Shown: positions 10,895-23,337 of the stretch, piece by piece
How the letters are laid out: each line of letters opens with the position of its first letter
Numbering within the stretch: the first letter of the stretch is position 1
Origin: Achatina immaculata
Taxonomy: Eukaryota > Mollusca > Gastropoda > Stylommatophora > Achatinidae
Assembly (NCBI GenBank): GCA_009760885.1
Contig: CM019697.1
Location: 33,631,096-33,695,095, forward strand
Direction: 5' to 3'
Length of the DNA stretch: 64,000 nucleotides
Notes under the pieces: generated by a model
What the model saw: the letters and a program-made list of their open reading frames with translations, nothing else
Told to the model about the DNA's origin: nothing
Database searches by the model: none
Made by a program: the position numbers and the translations under genes

Positions 10895-11790
10895 ATAATC
10901 TTTATTTTTAAAGGGTAAAGGCACGCAGGCCTGTCTTACATTCTGCCCTTCATCACTCCATCTTTCATTCTTCCCACACACTTGATTTAGTACAAAAATA
11001 CAAATTAAACTAGGAAAAACATATCAAAAGAGTGTAAGATTTAACTACTACATTCAAAGTAAAAAAGAAGAAGTAATTAACCTAATCAAATAGCACTCAC
11101 GCACACATACACACGCAGACATATACATAAATAAAAATACGTTGTAAATACAGATCTTCTAACGTATGTTTTTTTAACAAACATTAAAATAATTTCAAAC
11201 AATGTCTAACAAGTTGCTTTTCTAACTATGTCATTGAAGTACTTGATGGTTTACGAGCCACGTGTTGAGAGAGTGCTGGTTATTTTATGGAGGCATATAA
11301 TTACAAGCAAGTAAATAATGAAACAGGTTTGAGTTAAAGGATGAAGTATTACCAATGGATTTTAAATTGTAGGGGAGGGTGTTCCAGAGCTGTACTGCAG
11401 AGTATGCAAGGCTTTTCTTGTACAGATCAATCCTGGGTTTAGGAAGAAGACAGTTTTTTAAACGCTGGCTATGTTTAGTGTTATACGTAAACAGTGACCA
11501 CAAGTAAGGCGGAGCATTGTGCGACAGAATTCTGTGAACAAACTTAACTTTGTTAAAAGTGATTCTATTTTTGAGGGGTAGAATTTTGAGTTGTTTGTGT
11601 TGATCTACAGTCTGTACTGTAATTGTCACAAATAAGATTTAATGCTCGCTTGTGAAGTGAGTGGAGCCTTTTTTGTGTTAGAGACTGAGCATCCATCCCA
11701 GATTGTGGAACAGTAATCTAAGTGTGTTTGTATGTGTGATATGTAGTATATTTTTCTTGTATCTTTGTCGATAAAGTGTTTAATTTTGGC

Positions 11791-11791
<1 letters not shown>
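10895..11791 (-). mobile_element. CR1/L2-like LINE C-terminal region
   Basis: Minus-strand frames encode KHFIDKDTRKIYYISHIQTH and LDYCSTIWDGCS. After a break comes LPLKNRITFNKVKFVHRILS, then LPKPRIDLYKKSLAYSAVQL and WNTLPYNLKSIGN. The LDYCS.W.G and A.LWN.LP motifs are characteristic of the post-RT region of CR1/L2/Rex-type LINEs. The 3' UTR on the left shares ctttatttttaaagggt and a ggcaggcctg-like segment with the inverse-oriented copy at 23824-24563. It is truncated and frameshifted. Confidence 0.8.
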
Positions 11792-11792
<1 letters not shown>

Positions 11793-11858
<66 letters not shown>

Positions 11859-11866
11859 TAGATAGT

Positions 11867-11915
<49 letters not shown>

Positions 11916-11956
11916 GGATGGATGGATATGTGGATGGATGGATGGATGAATGGATG

Positions 11957-12039
<83 letters not shown>

Positions 12040-12040
12040 G
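11793..12040. repeat. (GATA)n / (GACA)n / (GGAT)n microsatellite
   Basis: The array mixes gata, gaca and ggat tetranucleotides. Long minus-strand frames rich in LSIY are artefacts of the four-base period. Confidence 0.95.
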
Positions 12041-12069
12041 CAAGTGGGCATGGACATGGATTGCAGAAA

Positions 12070-12268
12070 AGTAGGGGAATGGTGAGAGAATATGAGAGAA
12101 TGTGAAAGAACATGAGAGAATGTGAGAGAACATGAGGGAATGTGCGAGAATATGAGAGAATATGAGCGAATGTGAGAGAAAATGAGTGAATGTGCGAGAA
12201 TATGAGAGAATATGAGCGAATGTGAGAGAACATGAGGGAATATGAAAGAATATGAGAGAATATGATGC
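12070..12268. repeat. ~14-bp minisatellite (gagagaatgtgagagaac)
   Basis: About fourteen copies of a 14-base unit such as gaatatgagagaat are present. The open frames 11780-12377 on the minus strand are repeat-derived. Confidence 0.85.
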
Positions 12269-12367
12269 CATTCGTGTTCTTGCCCACTTTCCTCGCTCTT
12301 TTTAAATCTATATCTGTACTGTCAAAAAAAAAACAACAACAGAAGCGCATAACTACTGATGACCCAA

Positions 12368-13623
12368 TTTTAGCCATAACTTTGATATTCTATAGGTTTT
12401 TAAATTGAATGAATAAAATTTTCAAATTGCACACCGAAGGGTTCAAACACTCACTTGACAGTTTCTTGCATCTGTATGACGAGAATTAGTCACAGGGGTT
12501 CTCAAGTTAGTATGGTGTGTGGCCTCTACTTACATCGATCAGCGACTGGCATCTCCTGGGCATAAATGCGATCAGATGTCTGATGTGCGCCTGTAGGATG
12601 GCTGCCCACTCTTCCTGGAGTGCCTGCCACAGATCACGATGATTGGCTGGAGAAACGTTTCAACGACAAACACGTCTTTGCAGCTCATCCCATAGGTGCT
12701 CGATCGGATTCATGTCTGGAGACAGGGATGGGCAGGGAAGGGTGAGAATATTGTTGGCAGTCAGGAACTGTGTGGTAAACCGTGCAGAATGGAGTCTGGC
12801 GTTGTCCTGTTGAAACACAGACCTTTGCGCAGCCAAAAATGGAAGGACTTGGATCGAAGAATTTCATTTCGTTGCGCATACAAACCTCCTTCATTCTGCA
12901 CCAATGGACTCCTTCCGTTGAAATTGATCATTCCCCATACACCTCCACCACCGTGAGTCGGAGCTTCATCAGCGCAATTTTGGGCAAAACGTTCATTTGG
13001 CCCACCGTAGACCCTTCTCCGCATATCATGGCTGTGCAACAAAAAATAAGATTCGTCACTAAACCAGACACGTCTCCATTGAGTGTCAATTGTCCAGGGC
13101 CGACCGATGCTGGTTGGCCCAAACAAGTTGATTTTGGCGATGGCGTCTAGTTAAGACAGGACCTCGGTGAGGTCGTCGTGCCACCAGTCCAGCTTTTCCG
13201 GACAGTTTTATCAGACACACGACGTCCTGCAAGCAATGACTGGGCACTTGAGGAAGCTGTTGTAAACCAGTTTCTGAGGTGATGAACCAGAATAAAGCGA
13301 TCATCAGCTGCTGTTGTCACCTTGGGTCGTCCACTGCATCGACTCAGCCAGTGGCTTGAAAACAGTGCCAAAGTCGACTGATGGTACTCTGCTGCACGTT
13401 TAAATGCCTGACAACCTGACTTTGACTTTCTCTGCTTGCAGGCGACCAATAGCAATGTTTTGTAAATTTTGCGATAGACGTGCCATAATTGTCTGTTTGA
13501 AAATTTACTGAATTTGTGTGCATAACCGCATCCTTTTATAGGGTTTAAATTGTGTGGGAAGTGAGTTGTGCTCACCACAAAAATCACGACTTTTCCATAA
13601 ACGCAACGTGAGTTATGGTAAAA
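12368..13623 (-). mobile_element. Tc1-like DNA transposon relic
   Basis: Minus-strand frames encode pieces of a Tc1-type transposase. The N-terminal end lies near 13480. A catalytic-core block reads WRRVWFSDESYFLLHSHD, with the first acidic residue in FSDES. After GGGGVWGMINFNG come frameshifted remains of the second Asp region and of the NPIEHLWDEL-type block near 12690-12720. Several stops and frameshifts are present. Short inverted ends, ttttagccataac at 12368-12380 and gttatggtaaaa at 13612-13623, could be terminal repeats but are weak. Confidence 0.75.
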
Positions 13624-13811
13624 AAAAAACACGAGTGATTAGCAAGGGCAGCTACTGCGTTCTGACTATACAAGAGAATAGCAAAATTCACGCTAAAACA
13701 TAGACCTGATAACTTGGTGACAATTTTTGGCTTAGTTTGAAATACCCGGGAAAACATTTTTTGTCATAACATATAAAAATGAAGTTTATATAAGCTGTGT
13801 TTCGTTTTTTG

Positions 13812-13813
<2 letters not shown>

Positions 13814-13865
<52 letters not shown>

Positions 13866-14505
13866 GAACGTGTGCGTTTGTGTGTATATGTTACAGCAAT
13901 ACGCTGGAACGCCTGGACCAATTTTAACCAAACTTGGCACACAAATGACAGTGCAACGTGGGGGTTAAATGCCCCCTAGGATACCCCCTAGGGGTCGGGG
14001 TGACATGTAAACATAACCAAACACGAGCGATATTAGTGTTGAATCCATAGTTTTAAGGGTCGCTGAGATGAATAGTGGCACCCCTGATGCCATTTAAGTC
14101 CAAGTTCAGCCCCAATCGGCATGGGGTCCTAGGGGTGGGTGTGGGATGGAGTGACATGTACAAATAATCGAAAACGACTGATATTTCTGTCTAATCCATA
14201 GTCGTTTGGGCTGAGATGAATAGTGGCACTCGCAAGTCCAGCCCCAATCGGCATGGGGGGAGGGAGGGTGAGAAGTGGTGAAAAATAAAATGCCCAAACT
14301 GTGACCGAGATTAGTGTCGAATCCGTAGTGCTGGGGGTCGCTAAGCTGATTGGTGACAGTCCCGATGATGATATAATTGTCAGCCAACGTTTAGTCGAAT
14401 AGAAGGAACAGAACTCTGTAGACCCTTCTAGAAGCTTGTGGAAATGAATAGAACTTTGTTGATTGGGATAAATAAAAACCCGGGAAACGCCGAGTAATCA
14501 GCTAG
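13814..14505 (+). mobile_element. Helitron-like non-autonomous element 1
   Basis: A (TA)n stretch is followed by aaatgaacgtgtgcg and a conserved cgctggaacgcctggaccaa / ttaaccaaacttggcacaca head. The right end reads acccgggaaacgccgagta followed by atcagctag and then T. A small GC hairpin about ten bases before a terminal CTAG, with insertion before T, is the known 3' signature of Helitrons. No Rep/helicase coding is present. The 5' TC terminus cannot be fixed because of the TA repeat. Confidence 0.6.
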
Positions 14506-14506
14506 T

Positions 14507-14508
14507 AA

Positions 14509-14554
<46 letters not shown>

Positions 14555-16291
14555 GAACGTGTATGTATGTATGTATGTATGTACGTATTATGTATGTATG
14601 TATGTATGTATATATGTATGTATGTATGTATGCATGTATGTATGTATATATGTATGTAATGTTAGAGCATCACGCTGAAACGTTTGGAGCAATTTCAACC
14701 AAACTTGGCACATATCTGACTTACAGTCTGGAAACTGCACTGTGTGCGTTAGATCATCCCTATGACCCCTAAGGGGGCCTGGGTGGTTGGGGTGGGATCG
14801 AAACCGAACGATGCAAACAACACCCCCACTGAACGACGGGAAGCAACTTCCGTGATATTTCTTCCTGCTGTGGATTGTCGGCCGCGACGAACAAAGGTCA
14901 GCGCACACACGTCGATGACGTTATATCTGCTGAGATGTCGAACCGTTGGCATTGATAACGAGAAACATGATAGAGGGAACAGATTTCTGAATCACGAAAG
15001 ACACCCTACTGTTGTTCACCTCAGCGTCCATTTAGAAAATGGTCAGAGTGTTTATTTCATGACAGAGAGCGCCCATACAGTGGTTGGTCAGCTACCAACC
15101 ACATGGGAGTGGGGGCCTAGGGGTGGGGGTGAGATCTTCCAGAAGGTTGTGGATATGACTGTGGTCTTGAACTCATGATGTTCGAGAAACTTCTAGCATC
15201 CACTCGAATCTTAGATGATCGTATATAAGGTAAGCTAATTCGGCAAGTCTTCCAGTTTATCATCTGTCAGGGAATGTGACAGTGTCATGTCGCTCTTTTA
15301 TTTGATGGTCTCTGTTTTGTTTTAACTATATTTGTATAAATAAATTTTAACTTTGTTTTCTCCTTATGTTTATATTCGCTTTTTATTGTATTCTAGAGTA
15401 GATTGCTCTGTGACAGTGTGTCGTTTCTTTCTTTTTTTTTGTGTCAAATTAGCTTTTCAAATTAGGGAGAGAGAGAGAGGGAGAGGAGAGAGAGAGGGAG
15501 AGACAGGAGAGGGAGGGAGAGAGAGGAAGGGAGAGAGATAGAGACGGGGAGAGAGAGGGAGAGAAAGGGAGCGAAAGGGAAAGAGAAGGAGAGAGTGAGG
15601 TAGAGAGAAAGGGAGAAAGAATGAGATAAAGATAGAGAGGGAGAGAGAGATAAAGAAAGAAAGAGATAGATTTGAGATCGCCATGTTTCTCCCACGGACA
15701 AATTTATGTTGCTTGCTCAAGGGAGAGAGAGAGGTAGAGAGAGAGGGAGAGGGAGAGAGAGAAAGAGAAAGGGAGAGAGATAAAGAAGGAGAGAGAGGGA
15801 CAGAGAGAGAGGTAGAGAGATTTGATATCACCATGTTTCTCTCACGGACAACTTTATGCTGCCTGCTCAAGAGAGAGAGAGAGAGAGGGAGAGAGAGAAG
15901 GTGAGAGGGAGAGATAGGGACAGAGAGAGAGGGAGAGAGATAGATTTGAGATCGCCATGTTTCTCCCACGGACAAATTTATGTTGTCTACTCAAAGGTGA
16001 GTTCACTTAAGAATTTATTTATTCTTGCTCCTAGATGTGAAACTAAAAATGTTGTTTATAATTAAACCGTTTAGGCTCTGTAGAACCATCTAGAAGGTTG
16101 TGCAAATGAATAGAACATTGTAGAACCTTCTTTAAGATAGTAAAACTGAATAGATCTCTGTAGAACCTTCTAGAAGGCTGTGGAAAGGAATAGAACGTTG
16201 TAGAACCGCCTGGAAAGTTGTGGAAATGAATAGAATTTATTTCTGTGATTGGGATAAATAAATACCCGGACAACGTCGGGTACTCAGCTAG
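14507..16291 (+). mobile_element. Helitron-like non-autonomous element 2
   Basis: This element begins with another (TA)n-aaatgaacgtg head at 14511-14560. It shares the catcacgctgaaacg and aaccaaacttggcacata block with element 1. It ends at 16264-16291 with acccggacaacgtcgggta and tcagctag followed by T. The last 90 or so bases match the end of element 1. It contains (TATG)n at 14561-14660, a GA-rich composite minisatellite at 15465-15960, and four repeats of a tagaaccttctagaagg-like segment at 16080-16225. It has no coding capacity. Confidence 0.55.
15465..15995. repeat. GA-rich composite tandem repeat
   Basis: Three GA-rich blocks are each followed by the same unique segment (gatcgccatgtttctcccac, then ggacaaatttatg), at about 15676, 15830 and 15950. 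The whole block of roughly 120-160 bases has therefore been tandemly duplicated. Confidence 0.85.
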
Positions 16292-16496
16292 TTTTCTTAT
16301 AAAACTGAATCATACACATCTGTCCAGCTTCACTGTGATCAGTGGACGTCACAATCTAACCTGACAATACTTTACCTAATATCAAGATAGCCCTGTTACA
16401 TGCCAAGCCATTTACGATTCATAGCGGAGTCTGTTAAGAACAATCAGATCACAACCTGGAAGGCGAGTAGTAAAATCAAAGTCAGTGACATCCCGA

Positions 16497-17175
16497 GTAC
16501 ATCTACTTTCTTCTGTATGAAGTATATCTTGAGTAAATCTGCTTCTGTGTGAAGTATATCTCGAGTACATCTACTTTCTACTTTATGAAGTATATCTCGA
16601 GTACATCTCCTTTTTTCTGTATGAGATATATCTAGAGTAAATCTACTTTCTTCTGTGTGACGTACATCTCGAGTACACCTACTTTCTACTGTATGAAGTA
16701 TACCTCAAGTACATATACTTTCTTCTGTGTGAAGTATATCTCGAGTACATATACTTTCTTCTGTGTGAAGTATATCTCGAGTACATCTACTTTCTACTGT
16801 ATGAAGTATATCTCGAGTACATCTACTTTCTACTGTATGAAGTATATCTCGAGTACATCTACTTTCTTCTGTGTGAAGTATATCTCGAGTACATCTACTT
16901 TCTACTGTATGAAGTTTATCTCGAGTACATCTACTTTCTTCTGTATGAAGTATATCTCGAGTACATATACTTTCTTCTGTATGAAGTATATCTCGAGTAC
17001 ATATACTTTCTTCTGTATGAAGTATATCTCGATTACATATACTTTCTTCTGTATTAAGTATATCTCGAGTACATCTACTTTCTTCTGTGTGAAGTATATC
17101 TCGAGTACGCCTACTTTCTTCTGTATGACGTATATCTCGAGTACATCTAATTTCTTCTGTGTGAAGTATATATTT
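16497..17175. repeat. 36-bp minisatellite, ~19 copies
   Basis: The unit contains tatatctcgagtacatctac and tttcttctgtatgaag. Its length is a multiple of three, which yields a 176-codon frame of MKYISSTSTFFC blocks that I do not regard as a gene. Confidence 0.92.
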
Positions 17176-17200
17176 CCAAGAAGATGACCTTCACCAGCGT

Positions 17201-17480
17201 GGGGGGGGGGGGGGGGGGGGAGGGAGGGGGAGAAGAGAGGATGGCGAGAGGTCCTATAACTGTTTTCCCATATTACGAACTATAACTCAGCGGAATGTAC
17301 GTGCTCTGTGCTTATCACAGAATGCTCCTCTCGCGTTTTGGACAAGCAAGGGATGAGATAAGTTTAACCTCTAGTAATTTGTCATGTCGTGAAAACACTC
17401 TTACAAAAGAGGCTGGGAAAAAAGTAGCAGTATTGGGGGACATGTACGCAGAGCAGTATAACGCTGAATAAAAATCCTTA
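17201..17480. other. Poly-G run and unassigned sequence
   Basis: A near-pure run of G at 17200-17220 is followed by unique sequence with no recognised feature. Confidence 0.6.
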
Positions 17481-17609
17481 TAGAACAGTGTACAAGTTCA
17501 ACTGTCTTAGATATACAGTTACGGTCACCTTGTCGGCAGACATAGAAGTCAGTGTTTATGTTCGGTTTGTTTATACGAAGGAGAACAATGGGCTTACCAA
17601 CTTACCTAC

Positions 17610-17972
17610 TTATTTCCTTACTTATCCACATACCTACTTGCCTACCTGCCTATATGTTTGCCTACCTGCTTACTAGTTTACCTATGTACTTGCTTGCCTG
17701 AATGCCTACCTATCTTAACGCATCTGTCTATGGATATATCCATCTGCCTACCTATCCCCTTATCCGTCTGTCTGCCTACCTACCTACCTACCTACCTACC
17801 TACCTACCTACCTACCTACCTACCTACCTACCTACCTAACTACCTACCTACCTACCTACCTACTTAATCTTCCTGACTACCTATCTATCAACAAACTGGG
17901 TACATAGATAAATACATACATACATACATACATACATACATACATACATACATACATACATACATACACATA
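17610..17972. repeat. (CCTA)n and (ATAC)n microsatellites
   Basis: A ccta array spans about 17775-17865. An atac array spans about 17910-17972. Confidence 0.93.
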
Positions 17973-18029
17973 TATACACATTTATGCGTACATATATACA
18001 TACATAGATACAACGATTCATACATACAC

Positions 18030-19380
18030 AAATCCATAGATGCATACATACATCCACAATACCACACATACACATATACATACATACATACACACATACA
18101 CCCACACACAACCACTCACACACACACTCACACACAGAGACACACACATACAGACACACATACAGACACCCACACATACAGACACACACATACAGATACA
18201 CACATACAGACACACACATACAAACATACACACACTTTCAGACACACATACAGGCATACACACATACAGACATATACATACAGACACACACATACACATA
18301 TAGACATACAAACACACATACACATATTCATACACACATACAGACACACACGCATACAGACACACACATATACAGACACACACGCATACAGACACACACA
18401 TGCACATACATATTCGCACACACACAGACACACATATATAAAGACACACGCATACAGATACACACATATACAGGCACACACATACAGACACACACAAACA
18501 CAGGCACACACATAAGACACACACAGACACACACATACAGACACAGACATGCAGACACACACAAGCTGATACAAAGACACACATATATAGACACACTTAC
18601 AGACACCCATACACTGACACACAGACACACACACTGACATACAGATGCACAGATGTAGACATACATACACTGACATACAGACGCACACATACAGAATCAC
18701 ACACATATAGACACACACATAGACACACACACATACAGGCACACACATAGAGACACACAGATACACACATATAGACATGCACACACTGACATATTGACAC
18801 ACACTTACAGTCACACACAGTGACTACAGACACACACACTGACATACAGACGCACACATGCAGACACACACACTGAAAAACAGACACACATACATGCAGA
18901 TACACACACTGAAAAACAGACACACTCACACTGACATACAGATGCGCACACACATACAGACACACATACAATAACATACAGACACACACATACAGAATCA
19001 CACACATATAGACAAACACACACATACAGACAAACTCATACAGACGCACACATACGGACACACACACATAAAGGCACGCACATACATACGCGCACACACA
19101 TACAGACACACACATACAGCTATACACATACAGACACACGCAGACACACACATACAGACACACATACATACAGACACACACATAGACACACATACATACA
19201 CACATACAGACACACACATACAGACGCACACACATACAGACACACACATACAGCCACACACACATACAGACACACACATACAGACACACATAGAAATAAA
19301 GACACATACATACAGACATACGCTCACATACACACACAAATACACACATACATACACACATGCAGACATATACACAAACT
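18030..19380. repeat. CA-rich (cacatacagaca) satellite, left block
   Basis: About 1.35 kb is built from cacacatacagacacac-like units of 10-14 bases. All long frames (MCVCVYVC type) are artefacts. The same satellite resumes at 21297, so the LINE at 19381-21300 was inserted into it. Confidence 0.93.
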
Positions 19381-21300
19381 CAATATCCTAACTGAGACCA
19401 CAGACCAAAGTGACCCCAGCATAGAAGTTTCCGCAGAGTTAAAACCTGATAGAGCAGAAATCAGAGAAGCTATAAGGCTGGCACCAAAGGGTAAAGCTGC
19501 AGGGCAAGATGAACTAACCAACGAACTACTTACAGCAGCGAATGAAGTAGGCATAGCATGGCTGCACAGACTATTCGGTCTAGTTTGGACCAACAAGAAA
19601 CACCACAAGACTGGAGAATGCCATAATCACCCCACTGTGGAAAAATAAAGGCAGCAAAAGAGACTGCACACAATATAGAGGTTTTTCCTTATTAAGTCAT
19701 ACAGGAAAGATATTTTGTAAAATTTTAGAGAAGAGATTAAGACCAATGATAGAACCCCAACTGAGTAAACTTCAACAAGGCTTTAGGAAAAACAGAGGAT
19801 GCACAGACGCAATATTTGCCCTCAGACAGTGGCATCAAGTGGAATGAATTCAAGAACAATGCAGAGATAAGACAGATGACTGAACAACAACCAGTCTCAT
19901 GGGTGATCAGGAAAAGGAGATGGACATATGTTGGTCACTTGATGAGAAGAAATGATCAGAGAATCCCAAAACAAGCTATCAAGTGGAACACAACAGGCCG
20001 AAGAAAAAGGGGCAGACCGCGGGAAACTCTGAGTAGGACATTATTAAGAGAGGCCAAGTTAACAGGCATAAAATCCTTTGATGAGGTTGAAAGACTCGCC
20101 GAAGACAGGAAAAATTGGCGAACTACTTTGCGAACCCTATGTGACGTTTAACGGCACGGGAAGGATATAAGATAAGTTGTCTTAGAAAGCGATCGAATAT
20201 AATAACACCCTTTACTTGGCTTTTGTTGATCAGGAAAAAGCATTCGACAGAGTGGACAGGAACAAACTATGGGAAGTCCTAAAACAATATGGGGTTAACA
20301 ATCATCTAATAAATCTGTGTAAGAGTCTGTACAACAATGGAAATGACATCATCAGAGCAATAGGGAGACATTCTGAACCCTTTATTATTACATCTGGTGT
20401 TCGGCAAGGTTGCATCTTATCACCGCCGCTGTTTATAACATATATCGATAACATCTGTAGAGAAGCTGGACTGATAAGGACAGCAAAAAATCAACAAAAT
20501 GAAATAAAACAAACAGAAGACGACATAAACGAACTATTATTTGCAGATGACCAAGCTCTAGTTGTCGACTCAGAAGAAGGCTTGCAAGATCACATTAATA
20601 GACTGAATGACGCATGCAAAGAACACAATATGAAAGTTAGCCTAGGCAAAACAGAAATCATGACCATCGCAAGAGTAGACACACCAATAAACATTACAGT
20701 GGAAAACCATACTATGAAGCAAGTAACGCATTTCAAATACATCGGAAGCATTTTCTCAACAAAAGGAAAAATAGACATAGAGATCGAAAACAGATGTAAC
20801 AAAGCGAACCAACTTATCGGGCAAATGGCTCCCATACTAAACAACAAGCATGTCTCACTGGAAACCAAAAGAACTATCTATAAGACAATCTTCATACCAA
20901 CTTTGTGCTACCAATGCCAGGCATGGACGCTGACAGCAAAAGATAAAAGGAAAATTGAAATGAGATTCTTGAGAAGAATTCTTGGAATATCAAGCGGACA
21001 GAATCAGAAACGATGTCATTAGAAATAAAGTAGGAGTTGAACCCGTTCTGAATTATATTAAAAAACAGCAAATAAAATGGTTCGGTCATGTATCACGACT
21101 ACCAGCAGAACGTGTACCACAGAGAGCAATGTTTTACAGACCACACAAAGGCAGAGGAAGGGGCCGCCCATGCAAACGATGGACCGAGGGTATAGCAGAG
21201 TCCCTGAACATCTCAATCTACGAAGCCAACAGACAAGCCATTGGGAGACAATTGCACTTCACCTCTACATCTAGCAGTAAATGAGGAAGGACAAGACAAG
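19381..21300 (+). mobile_element. RTE-like LINE with RT domain, family D
   Basis: The 5' part (19381-19830, frameshifted) encodes LKPDRAEIREAIRLAPKGKA and GFRKNRGCTDAIFALRQ. After a nested insertion the frame 20216-21022 carries LAFVDQEKAFDRVDRNKLWE, GVRQGCILSPPLF and NELLFADDQALVVDS; FADD is the RT catalytic box. It continues with TIYKTIFIPTLCYQCQAW. A frameshift near 21005 leads to IKWFGHVSRLPAERVPQRA, then RGRGRPCKRW. The element ends in a (GACAA)n tail at 21286-21305. It is 5'-truncated with no endonuclease domain, so it is inactive. Confidence 0.88.
19832..20185 (+). mobile_element. Family A LINE fragment nested in family D
   Basis: An open frame encodes GIKWNEFKNNAEIRQMTEQQ, then RRWTYVGHLMRRNDQRIPKQ and RKRGRPRETLSRTLLREAKL, ending in EDRKNWRTTLRTLC and a gatataagat tail. 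It interrupts the family D RT domain between the FALRQ codons and the AFVDQEKAFD box, so it is younger than its host. Its 5' limit coincides with those of the copies at 650-1012 and 44950-45302. Confidence 0.85.
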
Positions 21301-21852
21301 ACAAGACAGACACATACACACATACAGACACACACATACAGACAAACACACACATAAAGACACACAGCTACACACATACAGACACACACATACAGAAGCA
21401 CATATACAAACACACACATACAGACACATACAGACACACGCATAGAGATACACATTTACACATACAGACACACAAACACATACAGACACATACATATACA
21501 GACACACACATACAAACACGCACATGTACATATACACATATACAGACACACAAATACAGACACACACATATACAGACACACATACAGATACACACATACA
21601 TACATACATACATACATACACACATATACAGACACACACATACAGATACACACATACAGATAAACAGATACACATATACAGATACACATATACAGACACA
21701 CACATACAGATACACACGTACATACACACATACATACATACATAATACATACATACATACATACATACATACATACATACATACATACATACATACATAC
21801 ATACATACATACATACATACATACATACATACATACATACATACATACATGA
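21301..21852. repeat. CA-rich satellite, right block, with (ATAC)n
   Basis: The satellite continues after the LINE and ends in a pure (ATAC)n array at about 21720-21850. Confidence 0.93.
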
Positions 21853-22004
21853 ACAAGGTATCTAAATGAACTCATCAAGATTCACGTTAAAATAACAAAA
21901 TCTTGCTTGAAACTTTGTGACTGAAAGTATTTTGAATCCCACGAAAACCACATTATCACCATCACTCTTCATCACGACCATCACCACTACATCTTCTACC
22001 TTAC
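21853..22004. other. No feature recognised
   Basis: This is a short unique segment between a satellite and a SINE. Confidence 0.5.
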
Positions 22005-22415
22005 ATAGGACTGCGTCATCTTGTGGTTAGATGTTCGCCTCGTGTACTGGAAGTCGGGGGTTCCAATCTCACAAGGAGCAAAGAAGCAGCAGGGATTTTT
22101 TTCTCCGTCTTGAATTCTTTAGCGTTAAATTCCCCAGAATCTGTAGGTAGCTGGGCAGAACAACCATGTGTGCTGTCTCACACGTTAAAATCCTTTGGGA
22201 GCTGGAAATAACAGAAGGGGTGGGGCAGCTGGAGGCTGCTTAGGCAAAACTCTGGGGGATATCTTCCACAGAGATTGTCACAGGCCCATGGAATGTTTAT
22301 TTTAAGTACCAGGGCATCTGTTCTCAGATGTTAGAACTGGCGGCCGAGCAGATAGCGGGTTGTCCTGAGTGCGATGATGAACCAACCAACCAACCAACCA
22401 ACCAACCAACCAACC
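22005..22415 (+). mobile_element. tRNA-derived SINE-like element with (AACC)n tail
   Basis: The head has an A-box-like cttgtggttagatgttcgcc followed by a B-box-like gggggttccaatctc, spaced as in tRNA promoters. A body of about 300 bases leads to an (AACC)n tail at 22378-22415. No second copy was found in the window, so it rests on the promoter boxes and tail only. It sits immediately upstream of a cyclase exon. Confidence 0.55.
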
Positions 22416-22437
22416 CTTTACCTTCTGTATTCTATAG

Positions 22438-22574
22438 GTATTCAGGGAGGTAATCTGTACATTCACAGTAACGGAGAGAGCGAAGGAAGCTTTCAGGTGG
22501 AAACTTACCCAAATGCCACCTCTCTACAGCTGATGGAAGTCGGTCACTTTCTGACTCTTTCTGGACATGAGCTG
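22438..22574 (+). CDS. Receptor guanylyl cyclase exon: ligand-binding domain end
   Basis: The acceptor is ctatag and the donor gtaagt. The exon is 137 bases, entered in phase 1 and left in phase 0. With the last base of the previous exon it encodes SIQGGNLYIHSNGESEGSFQ, then VETYPNATSLQLMEVGHFLT and LSGHEL. The G-x-x-x-I-x-x-N-G-x-x-x-x-x-F pattern is the typical closing beta region of the ANF-receptor domain (in mammals G.V.ID.NGDR...F). One N-glycosylation sequon (NAT) is visible. The product is extracellular. Confidence 0.92.
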
Positions 22575-22589
22575 GTAAGTCGAGAAAAA

Positions 22590-22870
22590 CAGAGAACACA
22601 GTTTAGCCTGGCAAGTGTACATAATTTAGTTTCGTAAATGTACACAATTTAATCTCGTAAGGATGCATAATTTAGATTTTTTAAATGTACACATTTTAGT
22701 TTTGTAAGTGTATCAGTCTTAAAATTGTACATAATAAATGTACATAAAATGAAAGTGCACGTAATTTAATTTTGTTAGTTTATGTAATTTAATCTTGTAA
22801 GTGTATATAATTTGATCTTGATCTTTTAAGTGTATATAATTTAATCTCATAGGTGTACACAAGTGAATAA
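22590..22870. repeat. Decayed ~26-bp repeat after a donor
   Basis: Imperfect copies of a unit such as gtaagtgtacataatttaat follow the exon donor and include several gtaagtg strings. Confidence 0.55.
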
Positions 22871-22948
22871 GAATGAAACAAGGCTTACTGAATGCCTGGC
22901 ACTTGATCACTGATAACAAACAAGCATTGTAGAAAGCATTTCAAGCTG

Positions 22949-23205
22949 TTTATAACAGTACCTCATGGTACACTTTATAACAGTACCTCATGGTACACTT
23001 TATAACAGTACCTCATGGTGCACTTTATAACAGTACCTCATGGTGCACTTTATAACAGTACCTCATGGCACACTTTATAACAGTACCTCATGGTACACTT
23101 TATAACAGTACCTCATGGTACACTTTATAACTGTATTTTATGGTGCACTTTATAACAGTACCTCATTGTACACTTTATAATAGCACCTCATGGTACACTG
23201 TTCAT
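22949..23205. repeat. 25-bp minisatellite, ~10 copies
   Basis: The unit is built on ataacagtacctcatggtac. The array is nearly perfect at its left and decays to the right. Confidence 0.92.
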
Positions 23206-23337
23206 AAACGTCTCTTGACATACCTTGTACTTCTGAAGGGAGACGACATCGGCAGGTCAACATCCCAACCCACGACTTGGGCCGGCTCAGAAAAGAGCAT
23301 TCTATTTTGTAGTGAAAATCAGCAGTCATGGCCAACC

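Noticed and set aside
12368..13623. Active Tc1 transposon
   Set aside because: The transposase has several stops and frameshifts, and the terminal repeats are barely recognisable.
18030..19380. Cysteine/valine-rich 250-codon minus-strand frames
   Set aside because: They are translations of the CA-rich satellite in several overlapping phases.
22005..22075. tRNA gene
   Set aside because: The promoter boxes are followed by a long SINE-like body; no cloverleaf could be drawn.
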